DNA of 64,000 nucleotides. Source: a virus. Both the position numbers and the translations under genes were made by a program. The stretch spans positions 1 to 64,000 of IMG/VR virus record IMGVR_UViG_3300020463_000019, one strand, 5' to 3'. Below, piece after piece: positions 33,441 to 41,517 of the stretch. The notes beneath the pieces are model-generated. The model saw only the letters and a program-made list of their open reading frames with translations. It was not told the origin of the DNA and did no database searches. Every line of letters starts with the position of its first letter. The stretch's first letter is position 1.

Positions 33441-34353
33441 TGACTTTGATGTCATCTATATCAGTTACGATGAACCAAATGCAGAAAAAAACTGGGCAGA
33501 CTTATTGAGTAAATGTCCTTGGGCAAAACGTGTACATGGCGTAAAAGGATTTGATGCCGCACACAATAAAGCCGGTGAAGTAAGTGAAACACACAGACTG
33601 GTTACTGTTGACGGTGATAATACAGTAAGAAAAGACTTCTTCAAGCAGACTATAGAAATAGATGAGGAAGAACAAAAAGATTATGTGTTTAGTTGGTGTG
33701 GACATAATGTTGTTAATAGTTTAGCATATGGCAATGGCGGACTGAAACTATGGCCAAAACATATTATTGAAAACATGAATAGCCATGAAAATGATGTTAG
33801 TGAAGATGGTGCTCATAGTGTAGACTTTTGTTGGATGCACACATACTTCCAAATGGCTGATACATTTAGTGACGTTGTAGTCAATGCAAATCCTGAACAA
33901 GCATACAGAGCAGGCTTTCGTGAAGGTGTTAAGATGAGCTTAGATAGAGGTATACTTCCTGCTAAGAATAGATTCTTACAACAAAATCATATTAAAAATA
34001 TGCAACGTCTTAGTATTTGGTGTAGTGTTGGAATGGATATTGAAAACGGTGACTGGGCTATACTTGGTGCAAGGGAAGCAGTATGTTTAACTAATTTAGA
34101 CAGTTGGAATCATACAAACATTGCAGATTATGATTTTATGCAAAAATTCGTAGGTGAAAAACTAGATAAGTATAATACAAGCGAAAAAAGAAGGCAACGC
34201 ACAAAACACCTAGGCGATCGCCTACGCAATGAATTACACTTCCGTATAGCAGATATGAATGCTGACACAAGTATTTGGTTCAAAAGCGTTTATCAGAATC
34301 CACATAGATATGGCGTAATGATTACAGAAAGTGAAGCCGACCGTAAGCGTTAA
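33418..34353 (+). CDS. Glycosyltransferase-like protein, EPNAE family copy 1
   Basis: A 311-residue protein with a GT-A-like N terminus: DVIYISYDEPNAEKNWADLL, WAKRVHGVKGFDAAHNKAGE, then RLVTVDGDN, where DGD fits a DxD site. A shorter relative at 50890 has the same opening (SYEEPNAEEHW, TQRVHGVKGLVNAHRECA), so this family occurs twice. The C-terminal 90 residues are basic (SEKRRQRTKHLGDRLRNELH). Probably a sugar or related group transferase; acceptor unknown. Confidence 0.6.
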   Translation: MKQTYPISDFDVIYISYDEPNAEKNWADLLSKCPWAKRVHGVKGFDAAHNKAGEVSETHRLVTVDGDNTVRKDFFKQTIEIDEEEQKDYVFSWCGHNVVNSLAYGNGGLKLWPKHIIENMNSHENDVSEDGAHSVDFCWMHTYFQMADTFSDVVVNANPEQAYRAGFREGVKMSLDRGILPAKNRFLQQNHIKNMQRLSIWCSVGMDIENGDWAILGAREAVCLTNLDSWNHTNIADYDFMQKFVGEKLDKYNTSEKRRQRTKHLGDRLRNELHFRIADMNADTSIWFKSVYQNPHRYGVMITESEADRKR

Positions 34354-34362
34354 AGGAACACT

Positions 34363-34791
34363 ATGAAAGTAATTGCACACAGAGGAAACTTGAAAGGTCC
34401 AAATCCTGAAAGAGAAAACTCTCCAGAGTATTTGCTTGAAGCAATAAAGGCTGGATATGACTGTGAAGTTGATGTTTGGTATGATAACAACAATCAACTA
34501 TACTTGGGACATAATAATCCTCAGTATAAAATTGATCATGCTTTTCTTAATAACAAGCACTTTTGGTGTCATGCTAAGAATTTAGAAGCACTAGAGTATA
34601 TGTTAGTTAATGATATACATTGCTTCTGGCATGAGCATGATGAACGAACTTTGACTAGCAAAGGCTTTATTTGGACATATCCAAAGCAGGAAACAAATTT
34701 TAAAAGTATTATCTGCATGATAAATCCAGAAGATACTGCACCAAAAGATTGTTATGGTATTTGTACTGACTGGGTAAACAAACACAAATAG
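34363..34791 (+). CDS. Short glycerophosphodiester phosphodiesterase-like protein
   Basis: A 142-residue protein with the catalytic opening of GDPD enzymes: AHRG (residues 5-8), the acidic pair E35 and D37 in CEVDVW, and H50 in LYLGHN. Full GDPD enzymes have about 240-300 residues, so much of the TIM barrel is missing, yet the metal and acid-base residues are kept. It could cleave glycerophosphodiesters of host lipids or teichoic-type polymers, or have become a transferase. Several uncharacterised marine phage proteins have this short form. Confidence 0.65.
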   Translation: MKVIAHRGNLKGPNPERENSPEYLLEAIKAGYDCEVDVWYDNNNQLYLGHNNPQYKIDHAFLNNKHFWCHAKNLEALEYMLVNDIHCFWHEHDERTLTSKGFIWTYPKQETNFKSIICMINPEDTAPKDCYGICTDWVNKHK

Positions 34792-34806
34792 GATCACATA
34801 TGAAGA

Positions 34807-35049
34807 ATGAAAATAAGATTTTACAAAAATTTGGATGGCATTAGATGGCTAGGTTTTATACTTGCTATGGTAAGTGCATTTATACTATCAGGCGGAAGTC
34901 AAGATGATCAATGGATAGGATGGAGTATTGCATTATTCTCTTGTTCTATATGGGTATACATGGGTTACAAGGATGAAGATGTACCAAGAGCATTAATGGA
35001 ACTAATGTATTTGGGATTAGCAATACGTGGAATTTGGAACTGGTTTTAA
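34807..35049 (+). CDS. Small membrane protein, 80 residues
   Basis: Probably three membrane segments: WLGFILAMVSAFILSGG, WIGWSIALFSCSIWVYMGY and LMYLGLAIRGIWNWF, with short polar loops. No family recognised. It lies 15 bases after the GDPD-like gene and 12 bases before the next, inside the accessory operon. It could anchor an enzyme or act on the host membrane, but there is no direct evidence. Confidence 0.6.
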   Translation: MKIRFYKNLDGIRWLGFILAMVSAFILSGGSQDDQWIGWSIALFSCSIWVYMGYKDEDVPRALMELMYLGLAIRGIWNWF

Positions 35050-35061
35050 AAGGACAATAGT

Positions 35062-35799
35062 ATGAAAATAGCAATTTGTTTTAGCGGACAACTTAGAGGT
35101 TCATGGAGAAAATGTGTGGAAAGTTGGAAGCAAACGTTTGGTCAGCATGAGCTATATTATTTTGGACATACATGGACAACTAGAAGTGCTCCTAATTTTA
35201 TTAAAGTAACAAAAGGTATAACAGATTTAGAAACTGTAGAAAATAGAGAAATACAACAACTAAAAAGAGAACTACCGGATATAAAGTTAAAAGTGGAAGA
35301 TCAAATTACTTTTACTCCTAACTTAGATCAAGCATTACATGATGTGAACTATCAAAGTCAGTTTTACGGTGTGATGCAAAGTGCAAACCTTAAACGTAAA
35401 CTTGAAATTGAAGAAAATCAAAATTTTGATTTATGTGTACGAGCTCGATGGGATACAATGTTTGATGAGGAATGGAATGTGCCTGAGCCAATCACTGATC
35501 ATGCACAAGTAATACATTTAGGATTTGATGCTAACGGACACAGAATGAGAGTTGGTGACATATACTGGCAAGCACCAAGTGAAGAGTTTGACTTAATGTG
35601 TGATTTTTATAGACACTTTCATAGACATCCTAAAGAATACTTTAACATGAATAACGATTTACATTATGGTCCAGAACATGTATTTGCATACTACTTGAAA
35701 GAGTGTAATTTAAATTTAACACAAATTTATCCGCCAGTTAAACTTGTGAGACCAAAGCCAGAACATGTGGTAGGAGCAGGTGACTATGAAACCGTCTAA
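35062..35799 (+). CDS. Glycosyltransferase-like protein, ICFSG family copy 1
   Basis: A 245-residue protein opening MKIAICFSGQLRGSWRKC and with NFDLCVRARWDTMFDE near residue 120. This ICFSGxLR plus (Y/F)DLxxxxRxD pattern is found in uncharacterised glycosyltransferase-like proteins of viruses and capsule clusters. The next gene encodes a paralogue (VAICFSGELRTF, DYDLVIKSRYDMLV). A GGACAATAG ribosome site precedes it. Activity and substrate are not known. Confidence 0.6.
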   Translation: MKIAICFSGQLRGSWRKCVESWKQTFGQHELYYFGHTWTTRSAPNFIKVTKGITDLETVENREIQQLKRELPDIKLKVEDQITFTPNLDQALHDVNYQSQFYGVMQSANLKRKLEIEENQNFDLCVRARWDTMFDEEWNVPEPITDHAQVIHLGFDANGHRMRVGDIYWQAPSEEFDLMCDFYRHFHRHPKEYFNMNNDLHYGPEHVFAYYLKECNLNLTQIYPPVKLVRPKPEHVVGAGDYETV

Positions 35800-36538
35800 A
35801 GTTGCAATTTGTTTCAGTGGTGAACTAAGAACATTTAATGTTGCATTGCCTTTGTTACTAAATGATTTTTTCTGTGATACAAATGCAGACATATTTTTAC
35901 ATACCTGGAATGTTACAGGCGACCATAAACATACAGATCTTGAACTAGCACATCTACAAGCAATAGTGCATAATAGTCATCACAATCTAGTACAACTTAA
36001 AGTTGATTCACCTATTAATCACAGTGGGCCATTTGGCAGTATGTTGTACAGTATTCAACAAGCAAACTGGATGAAAAGACAACACGAGATAGAACAACAC
36101 TTTGATTATGATTTAGTTATAAAATCACGTTACGATATGTTAGTACGTCCAGGTACAAGATTTTATATAACTGACATTACTGATAGAACTTTATATTACA
36201 GTTTAGGTAATAGAGGTCTAGTACACACTGATGTTGGTAAACACGGACTTAGTGATATTATTTTCTGGGGAGATAGTCCTACAATAGATATTGCCTGTGA
36301 CACATACAGACATTACAACTGGAAGGCTTATCCCAGATATTTAGAACTAATGAATGGCAACATGCAGGACCCTAGCGATAGTATGTTAAGTCCTGGAACA
36401 TTAATATATCAACGTACACTAAAACGTAATGTTCAAGTAAGACAAATTGAACCTCAGTATAGTGAAACACTATGGCGTTCGAAAGTTGAACACCTTGACC
36501 CTAACAACAACTTTGATGAAATTAGACAGGCTTATTAA
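35786..36538 (+). CDS. Glycosyltransferase-like protein, ICFSG family copy 2
   Basis: A 250-residue paralogue of the preceding protein, overlapping it by 14 bases. The ATG at 35786 was preferred over GTG at 35780 because GGAG lies nine bases upstream of the ATG. Key segments are VAICFSGELRTFNVALPLLL, IFLHTWNV, and DYDLVIKSRYDMLVRPGT. The two probably act in sequence or on related acceptors. Confidence 0.6.
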   Translation: MKPSKVAICFSGELRTFNVALPLLLNDFFCDTNADIFLHTWNVTGDHKHTDLELAHLQAIVHNSHHNLVQLKVDSPINHSGPFGSMLYSIQQANWMKRQHEIEQHFDYDLVIKSRYDMLVRPGTRFYITDITDRTLYYSLGNRGLVHTDVGKHGLSDIIFWGDSPTIDIACDTYRHYNWKAYPRYLELMNGNMQDPSDSMLSPGTLIYQRTLKRNVQVRQIEPQYSETLWRSKVEHLDPNNNFDEIRQAY

Positions 36539-37384
36539 ATGCATTTATTAACCGCAGGCGACAGTTGGACATTTGGAAGTGAAATTAAAGATGATGGTTT
36601 ACCACACACAGTAAGTGATTGGGATCCAGAAAACAATGCATTTCGTATTCCTAAAATTTGGCCTACACTATTGTCACAAAGATTAAATTGTAAAGATCAT
36701 ACAAACATAAGTTATCCAGCAAGTAGTAATGATAGAATAGTCAGACATACAATAAGTTGGATTACAGAACACTACCTACATGATAAAAAAGATACCAGTG
36801 ACTTATTTGTTATTGTTGGCTTTACAAGTCCTGAACGCAAAGACTTTTACTACAAAGATCCTGTTGATAGGAATCAACATGGCTGGACAACTATTTGGCC
36901 TAATCAAACTAATCATGAATATCATCAAAGAGGTATGCAGGCATTCTTTGACAATTATAGAATGTACTTGTGGAACGAAGAAGAATATTTAAATCGTTAT
37001 GTACAACAGGTAACACAACTGCAAAACTTTTTTACTGTACATGGTATCCAATATTATTTCTTCCAAGCATTTTATAATTTAGACGAGACAGGTATCACAC
37101 AATGGGTCGACAAAGGTTATATCAACAGTGAAAATGAAAAAATGGTTGTAGGAGAAAGCAACCCACGCTGGCACTTTCATTACAACAATCAACCTGATAA
37201 CTGGATATGGAAACAGGTTAACAGTGAAAGATTTTACGGCTATAATAAAGCACCACATACCTTTCATGGCTTCATTACACAAAATGCAAATGGTAGAGAA
37301 GTAATTGGAGGTATGCATCCTAATCCACATGGACATGTTTTATGGTGCCACGAACTTGGCAGATGTATAGAGGAGTTAATATGA
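36539..37384 (+). CDS. SGNH-hydrolase-like protein, copy 1
   Basis: A 281-residue protein with the SGNH/GDSL nucleophile block GDSWTFG (residues 7-13), a block with ISYPASSNDRIVRH (Asn of block III), and a C-terminal GMHPNPHGH carrying the catalytic-type His. The usual Asp three residues before that His is not obvious. Family members are esterases or acyl hydrolases acting on O-acyl groups of sugars. Two further paralogues follow (38195 and 38973). It starts one base after the previous stop and ends in an ATGA overlap. Confidence 0.65.
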   Translation: MHLLTAGDSWTFGSEIKDDGLPHTVSDWDPENNAFRIPKIWPTLLSQRLNCKDHTNISYPASSNDRIVRHTISWITEHYLHDKKDTSDLFVIVGFTSPERKDFYYKDPVDRNQHGWTTIWPNQTNHEYHQRGMQAFFDNYRMYLWNEEEYLNRYVQQVTQLQNFFTVHGIQYYFFQAFYNLDETGITQWVDKGYINSENEKMVVGESNPRWHFHYNNQPDNWIWKQVNSERFYGYNKAPHTFHGFITQNANGREVIGGMHPNPHGHVLWCHELGRCIEELI

Positions 37385-37497
37385 AACTACCAAATAACTT
37401 TAGACACTTTTTAACTGTCAATGCATGTATATGGGGATTTCTTATATTTGCATTAATTCTTGCATACTTAAATGATGATAATGCAAAGTTTTTTTAA
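37381..37497 (+). CDS. Small single-pass membrane protein, 38 residues
   Basis: The ATG overlaps the preceding stop (ATGA) and GAGGAG lies just upstream, both strong signs of translation. The peptide begins MKLPNNFRHFLTVNAC and has one hydrophobic segment, IWGFLIFALILAYL, with a polar tail ending in FF. The next gene starts immediately after its stop. Function unknown. Confidence 0.6.
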   Translation: MKLPNNFRHFLTVNACIWGFLIFALILAYLNDDNAKFF

Positions 37498-38205
37498 ATG
37501 ATTTTTATTAGTGCTCCATTTGGAAACTACTTACAATTCAAAAATGCAATTAGTGTTGCAGGAACTTTTACTGTATTGCCTCGTAAAGGAAGACTAAAAC
37601 AAATAATAAAAACACTACGTTATGTAAAAACTGATGCTGGCTGGAGTTGGCGAAATAAATTAGGATTACGAAATCCAGGATTGAGTGTTGCACAAAGGAC
37701 CGTAAACTTTGATAAGATCCTTAGTGTTGCCGCAATAGACGAGACAGATTGGACAAGTATATTCAATTCAATTAGTGCAGATCGCAACATAGAATTAAAT
37801 GTAAGTTGTCCCAACTTAGATTCACACAATGATACTACTACTTGGCAAGACTTTGATAAGTTTCCACGTAAGATGAGAAACAGATATTGTATAGTAAAAA
37901 TACCTCCTAATGCAACAGAAGAATTTATAGATAACATAGTTGATATGGGTTACAAACAGATACATGCAAGTAACACATTACCCACAGAGAAAGGTGGACT
38001 AAGTGGCAAAATATTAATGCCTCATACACTTGGAATAATTAGATACATAAAACAAAAACATCCTCACATTGAAATAATTGCAGGTGGCGGAATCACTACA
38101 TCCAAAGATGCAAAAATTTATAAGGGTGCAGGAGCAAATCATATAAGTCTAGGTAGCGTATGTTTTACTCCTTGGAAAATAAAAAGGATTATAAATGACA
38201 GTTGA
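37498..38205 (+). CDS. Short dihydroorotate-dehydrogenase-like protein
   Basis: A 235-residue TIM-barrel flavoprotein candidate. It carries the DHODH signature IELNVSCPN (Asn101 and Cys104, the class 1 base position), then CIVKIPPNATEEFI, HASNTLPTEKGGLSG and IIAGGGITTSKDAKIYKGAG, the FMN phosphate-binding end, and HISLGSVCF. Usual length is about 310 residues; the N-terminal part of the barrel is shortened. DHODH makes orotate for pyrimidines, but a phage enzyme could reduce or oxidise another substrate such as a tRNA uridine or sugar precursor. It sits between SGNH genes, without other pyrimidine genes. Confidence 0.75.
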   Translation: MIFISAPFGNYLQFKNAISVAGTFTVLPRKGRLKQIIKTLRYVKTDAGWSWRNKLGLRNPGLSVAQRTVNFDKILSVAAIDETDWTSIFNSISADRNIELNVSCPNLDSHNDTTTWQDFDKFPRKMRNRYCIVKIPPNATEEFIDNIVDMGYKQIHASNTLPTEKGGLSGKILMPHTLGIIRYIKQKHPHIEIIAGGGITTSKDAKIYKGAGANHISLGSVCFTPWKIKRIINDS

Positions 38206-38980
38206 TTTATTAGTAACCTGCGGCGATAGTTTTGCTTGTGGCAGTGGACTACCAGATGAAGATGCATTTGAAAAAAGTTATGCAGGTTTGACAGCCAAAG
38301 ACATTGGAGTAGAACAAAAAGTATTAGCAAGACCAGGTTGTTGTAATTACATAATTTTCTTACAAATTAAATGGGCAATAGAAAATTTAACACAAGCAAA
38401 TAAACCTTTTGTTTTAATTACAATGACTAATGCGGCTAGAACGGCCTGGTACAAGCCTTTCCAAAATAAACCTTCAGGTGTATCACCTAGCATTGAACAT
38501 TTGAATTATCAAGACTATCCTCCTTATGATACGCACACCCGGAAGACTATGCGTAGACCAATACCTGTGCAGACTGATAACAGTCTACAAAGCGAAACAT
38601 TAACTAACTTAGATACGTTTCTAGATGAAAGTGCAGTTGCGGCATGGCCACAATTTAGTCACGAACCACAAGCAAGAATTAAAACATTAAGAGATTGGGT
38701 AGCAGACTTTTTTAACTTTGAAATTAAAAATGATTATGACAATGGAATACTAGCACAAGGACACTTGTTGTTGAAGAAACATAATATACCACATTTGTTT
38801 ATGGGTTGGCAACCACAGTTTGGGGATCTATTACCTGAGGAAAATTATGTAGCAGTTGACTGGGGATATTGGAGTCAAAATTACCCAGACGATAGAGGTA
38901 CAGGACATTGTGATTATCGAGGACACGACTTAGTCTACAAAGAAATCATCAAGAAAGTAAAGGCACAAGTAAATGATTAA
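38195..38980 (+). CDS. SGNH-hydrolase-like protein, copy 2
   Basis: A 261-residue protein with block I TCGDSFACGSG near the N terminus, RPGCCNYIIF as a block III-like segment, and GHCDYRGHD near the C terminus. It is the most diverged of the three SGNH-like proteins, and the first part of the usual DxxH pair is unclear. Overlaps the DHODH-like gene by 11 bases and the next SGNH gene by 8. Confidence 0.55.
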   Translation: MTVDLLVTCGDSFACGSGLPDEDAFEKSYAGLTAKDIGVEQKVLARPGCCNYIIFLQIKWAIENLTQANKPFVLITMTNAARTAWYKPFQNKPSGVSPSIEHLNYQDYPPYDTHTRKTMRRPIPVQTDNSLQSETLTNLDTFLDESAVAAWPQFSHEPQARIKTLRDWVADFFNFEIKNDYDNGILAQGHLLLKKHNIPHLFMGWQPQFGDLLPEENYVAVDWGYWSQNYPDDRGTGHCDYRGHDLVYKEIIKKVKAQVND

Positions 38981-39719
38981 AACATTATATACTAACGGAG
39001 ATAGTTGGACATTTGGACAAGAACTGAAGGATGATGAAGCAGATCATTTAACACACAAGTTTTATAATAGTTGGCCATGGCATCTAAGTCAGCATCTTAG
39101 AATACCACAACTTGTAAATGATGCACTGGGAGGAACAAGTAACTATCGCATACTAAGACGTACACTTGATTATATTCAAAACTATAAAGGCAAGTACAAA
39201 GAACTAATGGTAGTAGTTGCATGGACAACATATGAAAGAAAAGAAGTACCAGTTGAGATTTTGCGTAAACATAATAACGGGCACACTGCTTGGGAAGAAA
39301 ACAATTTAGAATATGTAAGTGTGTTAATGAATAGTGTGCCAGATGTTGACACCGGCGATAGTGTAGTTGATAGAACAATATTAGATTGGCATAAAACAAG
39401 TACAATGTTAAACAGTCAACAACACAATGCTAAAGAATTTTATAATCAACAATGGACATTAAAACATGTATGTAAAAGTCTAGGCATTAACTTATTACAA
39501 TGCTATGCACTTGATAATCCAGAGTTTGCAGGACAAACTGCAAACAAAGAATGGCTTGAACAAATCATGCCTTTGCCCACAAGTTTAAACAGAATGTTAA
39601 TGGCGATAGAACACGAACAAGATGTACGAGCACCACTGCGGCACCCTAACGAAGAGGGCCATAAATATATAGCAGAGCAAATACAATCTCAAATACCCTT
39701 TTTCAAAAATTATACATAA
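38973..39719 (+). CDS. SGNH-hydrolase-like protein, copy 3
   Basis: A 248-residue paralogue of the protein at 36539. Both have NGDSWTFG or AGDSWTFG at the start, an Asn-containing turn (ALGGTSNYRILRRT here), VVAWTTYERK or VGFTSPERK in the middle, and RHPNEEGH or MHPNPHGH at the end. Retention of Ser, Asn and His suggests an active esterase or acyltransferase. Three copies in 3.2 kb suggests several acylated substrates or a multistep process. Confidence 0.6.
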   Translation: MIKTLYTNGDSWTFGQELKDDEADHLTHKFYNSWPWHLSQHLRIPQLVNDALGGTSNYRILRRTLDYIQNYKGKYKELMVVVAWTTYERKEVPVEILRKHNNGHTAWEENNLEYVSVLMNSVPDVDTGDSVVDRTILDWHKTSTMLNSQQHNAKEFYNQQWTLKHVCKSLGINLLQCYALDNPEFAGQTANKEWLEQIMPLPTSLNRMLMAIEHEQDVRAPLRHPNEEGHKYIAEQIQSQIPFFKNYT

Positions 39720-39729
39720 TGGAGTAGTT

Positions 39730-39852
39730 ATGTTATTAGTACATAAAATCAAACAATTGTTTAACGATACAGTTTATAGAATTAGACTTGAAATTGCTTA
39801 TCGTAAAAAATTAAAAGAAATCAAGAAAAAAGATCCGTTCATCTACAAATAG
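39730..39852 (+). CDS. Small basic protein, 40 residues
   Basis: An ATG with GGAG five bases upstream opens a 40-codon frame that fills the gap between two genes. The peptide begins MLLVHKIKQLFNDTVYRI and ends in a lysine-rich helix (AYRKKLKEIKKKDPFIYK). Good ribosome site and tight packing support translation. Function unknown; nucleic-acid or membrane-surface binding is possible. Confidence 0.55.
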   Translation: MLLVHKIKQLFNDTVYRIRLEIAYRKKLKEIKKKDPFIYK

Positions 39853-39860
39853 GAGGCTTT

Positions 39861-40088
39861 ATGGCTGACATTATAGATTTCAAACCCAAAGAAACAGTTT
39901 ACATATTAAATTTTACTAGTCCTAGTCCTGTTAAAATGACAAAGTCAGGAAAAGAAAAAATTGCATTAGAGATTCGTAAGGTTGATGAAAACCATGGAGT
40001 AGGACAAGCATGGGTACCTGCTTTAAACATTAGAGAAGCAAAGAGCAAACTTTGCAAAATGATAGAAGTGCTAGAGTTTCAAGACTAA
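39861..40088 (+). CDS. Hypothetical protein, 75 residues
   Basis: Starts eight bases after the previous stop, preceded by AGGAGG, an almost perfect ribosome site. The protein is a small alpha/beta domain (ETVYILNFTSPSPVKMTKSG, LNIREAKSKLCKMIEVLEF) without a recognised family. The last base of its TAA is the first base of the next ATG. Confidence 0.6.
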   Translation: MADIIDFKPKETVYILNFTSPSPVKMTKSGKEKIALEIRKVDENHGVGQAWVPALNIREAKSKLCKMIEVLEFQD

Positions 40089-40810
40089 TGAATATTATAA
40101 TTGGAATGGCAGGAGCAGGTCGCAGATTTGCTGACAGTGGCTATACTTTACCTAAACCCTTGTGCCGTGTAGGTGATACTACAATGATACAAAAGGCAGT
40201 TGATAGTTTAGGTGTTGAAGGCAAATATATCTTTGTAGTTTTACATGAACACCTATTACAGTACAAATGGTTAGAAGCACACTTGGCAAGTCTTGCTAGG
40301 TACGTTACTATTGTAAAACTTGATGAAGTAACTGAAGGTGCCGCTTGTACTTTACTACATGCAAAACAATACATAGACACAGATGAACCCTTGATCAGTA
40401 TTAACAGTGATCAAGTTTTACATTGGGATAGTAAAAAGTTTATAGGCAAGTGCAAGGAAGAACCTGATGTTTCTTGGATAATGACTTATCCACATACAGA
40501 TATCAAACATAGTTTTGTTAAAGTTAATGAGTACGGAGTGGTTATCGAAACTGCTGAAAAAGTTGCTATCAGTGAAATGGCTAGTGTAGGTTTATATCAT
40601 TGGAGTAAAGGAAGTTTATTTGTTGAAGGTGCAGAACAAATGATTGCAAACAATGATAAACACAACAATGAATTTTATATTGCACCAGTTTACAACTACA
40701 CAGTCAAAACACATTTAGTGAAGCCGTACCAAGTAGATGCAACTAACTTTAGTCCTGTTGGGACGCCGTCAGACCTTGCAGTATTCAATAACAAGTATTA
40801 CAAAAAGTGA
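40088..40810 (+). CDS. Sugar-phosphate nucleotidyltransferase
   Basis: A 240-residue enzyme expected to join a sugar 1-phosphate and an NTP to give an NDP-sugar. The signature is near the N terminus: IIGMAGAGRRFADSGYTLPK followed by PLCRVGDTTMIQKAV, matching the GxGxRF and PKPL motifs. A metal-type acidic site is likely in INSDQVLHWDSK (near residue 105). Length fits the catalytic domain alone. Start at 40088 gives a TAATG overlap. With the PMM2-like HAD enzyme four genes downstream it could make a GDP- or dTDP-sugar. Confidence 0.8.
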   Translation: MNIIIGMAGAGRRFADSGYTLPKPLCRVGDTTMIQKAVDSLGVEGKYIFVVLHEHLLQYKWLEAHLASLARYVTIVKLDEVTEGAACTLLHAKQYIDTDEPLISINSDQVLHWDSKKFIGKCKEEPDVSWIMTYPHTDIKHSFVKVNEYGVVIETAEKVAISEMASVGLYHWSKGSLFVEGAEQMIANNDKHNNEFYIAPVYNYTVKTHLVKPYQVDATNFSPVGTPSDLAVFNNKYYKK

Positions 40811-40923
40811 AAAAAGATAAACTAGGCACGCAGACTAGACGTCTTAATCGCAAACTTAAACACAAAGCAAAACGCAAAGGCAGAATAGATTTTAGAACAA
40901 ATAGACCAGGAAAAAGAAAATGA
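40807..40923 (+). CDS. Small highly basic protein, 38 residues
   Basis: A GTG start overlaps the preceding TGA stop (GTGA) and its TGA stop overlaps the next ATG (ATGA), so it is coupled on both sides and fills the gap exactly. The peptide starts MKKDKLGTQTRRLNRKLK and continues HKAKRKGRIDFRTNRPGK; about half the residues are Lys or Arg. Likely nucleic-acid binding or a charge partner for an acidic protein. Translation is inferred from packing only. Confidence 0.55.
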   Translation: MKKDKLGTQTRRLNRKLKHKAKRKGRIDFRTNRPGKRK

Positions 40924-41174
40924 ATGTTGAAGATTTACAATTCACAAGAGATAAAGATCAAGATATATGGAGAACATATTTAAATATTGGTTCGTATAAA
41001 ATGATGATAGGATGGTCAAAGTTTGGCAATGATTACATCATAACAATTACTGAAGATAACAAAATGGTTAATATAGAAAATGTAAACCCAGGACCAATGA
41101 TTACTTCAGGATTATCTAAAGAAGTATGTAATAAAAGAATAGAAAATATGTATGCATATGTGAACGAACAATGA
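40920..41174 (+). CDS. Hypothetical protein, 84 residues
   Basis: Small alpha/beta protein with WRTYLNIGSYKMMIGWSKFG in the middle and VCNKRIENMYAYVNEQ at the end. No recognised motif. Coupled by ATGA overlaps to the basic peptide before it and the cupin after it. Confidence 0.55.
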   Translation: MNVEDLQFTRDKDQDIWRTYLNIGSYKMMIGWSKFGNDYIITITEDNKMVNIENVNPGPMITSGLSKEVCNKRIENMYAYVNEQ

Positions 41175-41500
41175 AAAAGTATAAACTAGATGATATGAAA
41201 GGTGGATGGTTTGTAGGTAACTTTGAACCTAGCGTAATGAAAGCAAACTTTGAAGTTGGAATTCATCGACACACAAAAGGAGAGTTTCATCAGGACCACT
41301 TTCACAAAAAAGGCACTGAAGTAAATGTTATGAGAAAAGGCAAACTAAAGTTAAACGGAGAAATATTTGAACCCGGAGATATTTTTATTCTCTACCCTTA
41401 CGAAGTTAGCCAAGTAGAATACCTAACCGATGTTGAACTTACAGTAGTAAGAGATATGAGTGACCCTGACGACAAATATATGTTTGACATTAAGGACTAA
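41171..41500 (+). CDS. Cupin-fold protein
   Basis: A 109-residue single-domain cupin. Motif 1 is clear: HFHKKGTEVNVMRKGKLKLN, with the HxH, Glu and Gly residues of the metal site, preceded by an extra HRHTKGEFHQD. Motif 2 has FEPGDIFILYPYE, but the usual second-motif His is replaced by Glu or lost, so metal binding may differ. It precedes the RuBisCO-like gene by 17 bases, and could be a sugar isomerase or epimerase, a dioxygenase, or a binding protein. Acireductone dioxygenase was considered but the sequence does not fit it. Confidence 0.7.
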   Translation: MKKYKLDDMKGGWFVGNFEPSVMKANFEVGIHRHTKGEFHQDHFHKKGTEVNVMRKGKLKLNGEIFEPGDIFILYPYEVSQVEYLTDVELTVVRDMSDPDDKYMFDIKD

Positions 41501-41512
41501 AGAAAGTATAAT
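41484..41512 (+). promoter_or_regulatory. Perfect consensus sigma70 promoter before the RuBisCO-like gene
   Basis: TTGACA (41484-41489) and TATAAT (41507-41512) are both perfect and 17 bases apart. The -35 box lies in the end of the cupin gene. The predicted start of transcription falls at 41518-41519, on the start codon of the RuBisCO-like gene, so the transcript would be leaderless or nearly so. Confidence 0.65.
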
Positions 41513-41517
41513 AAAGT

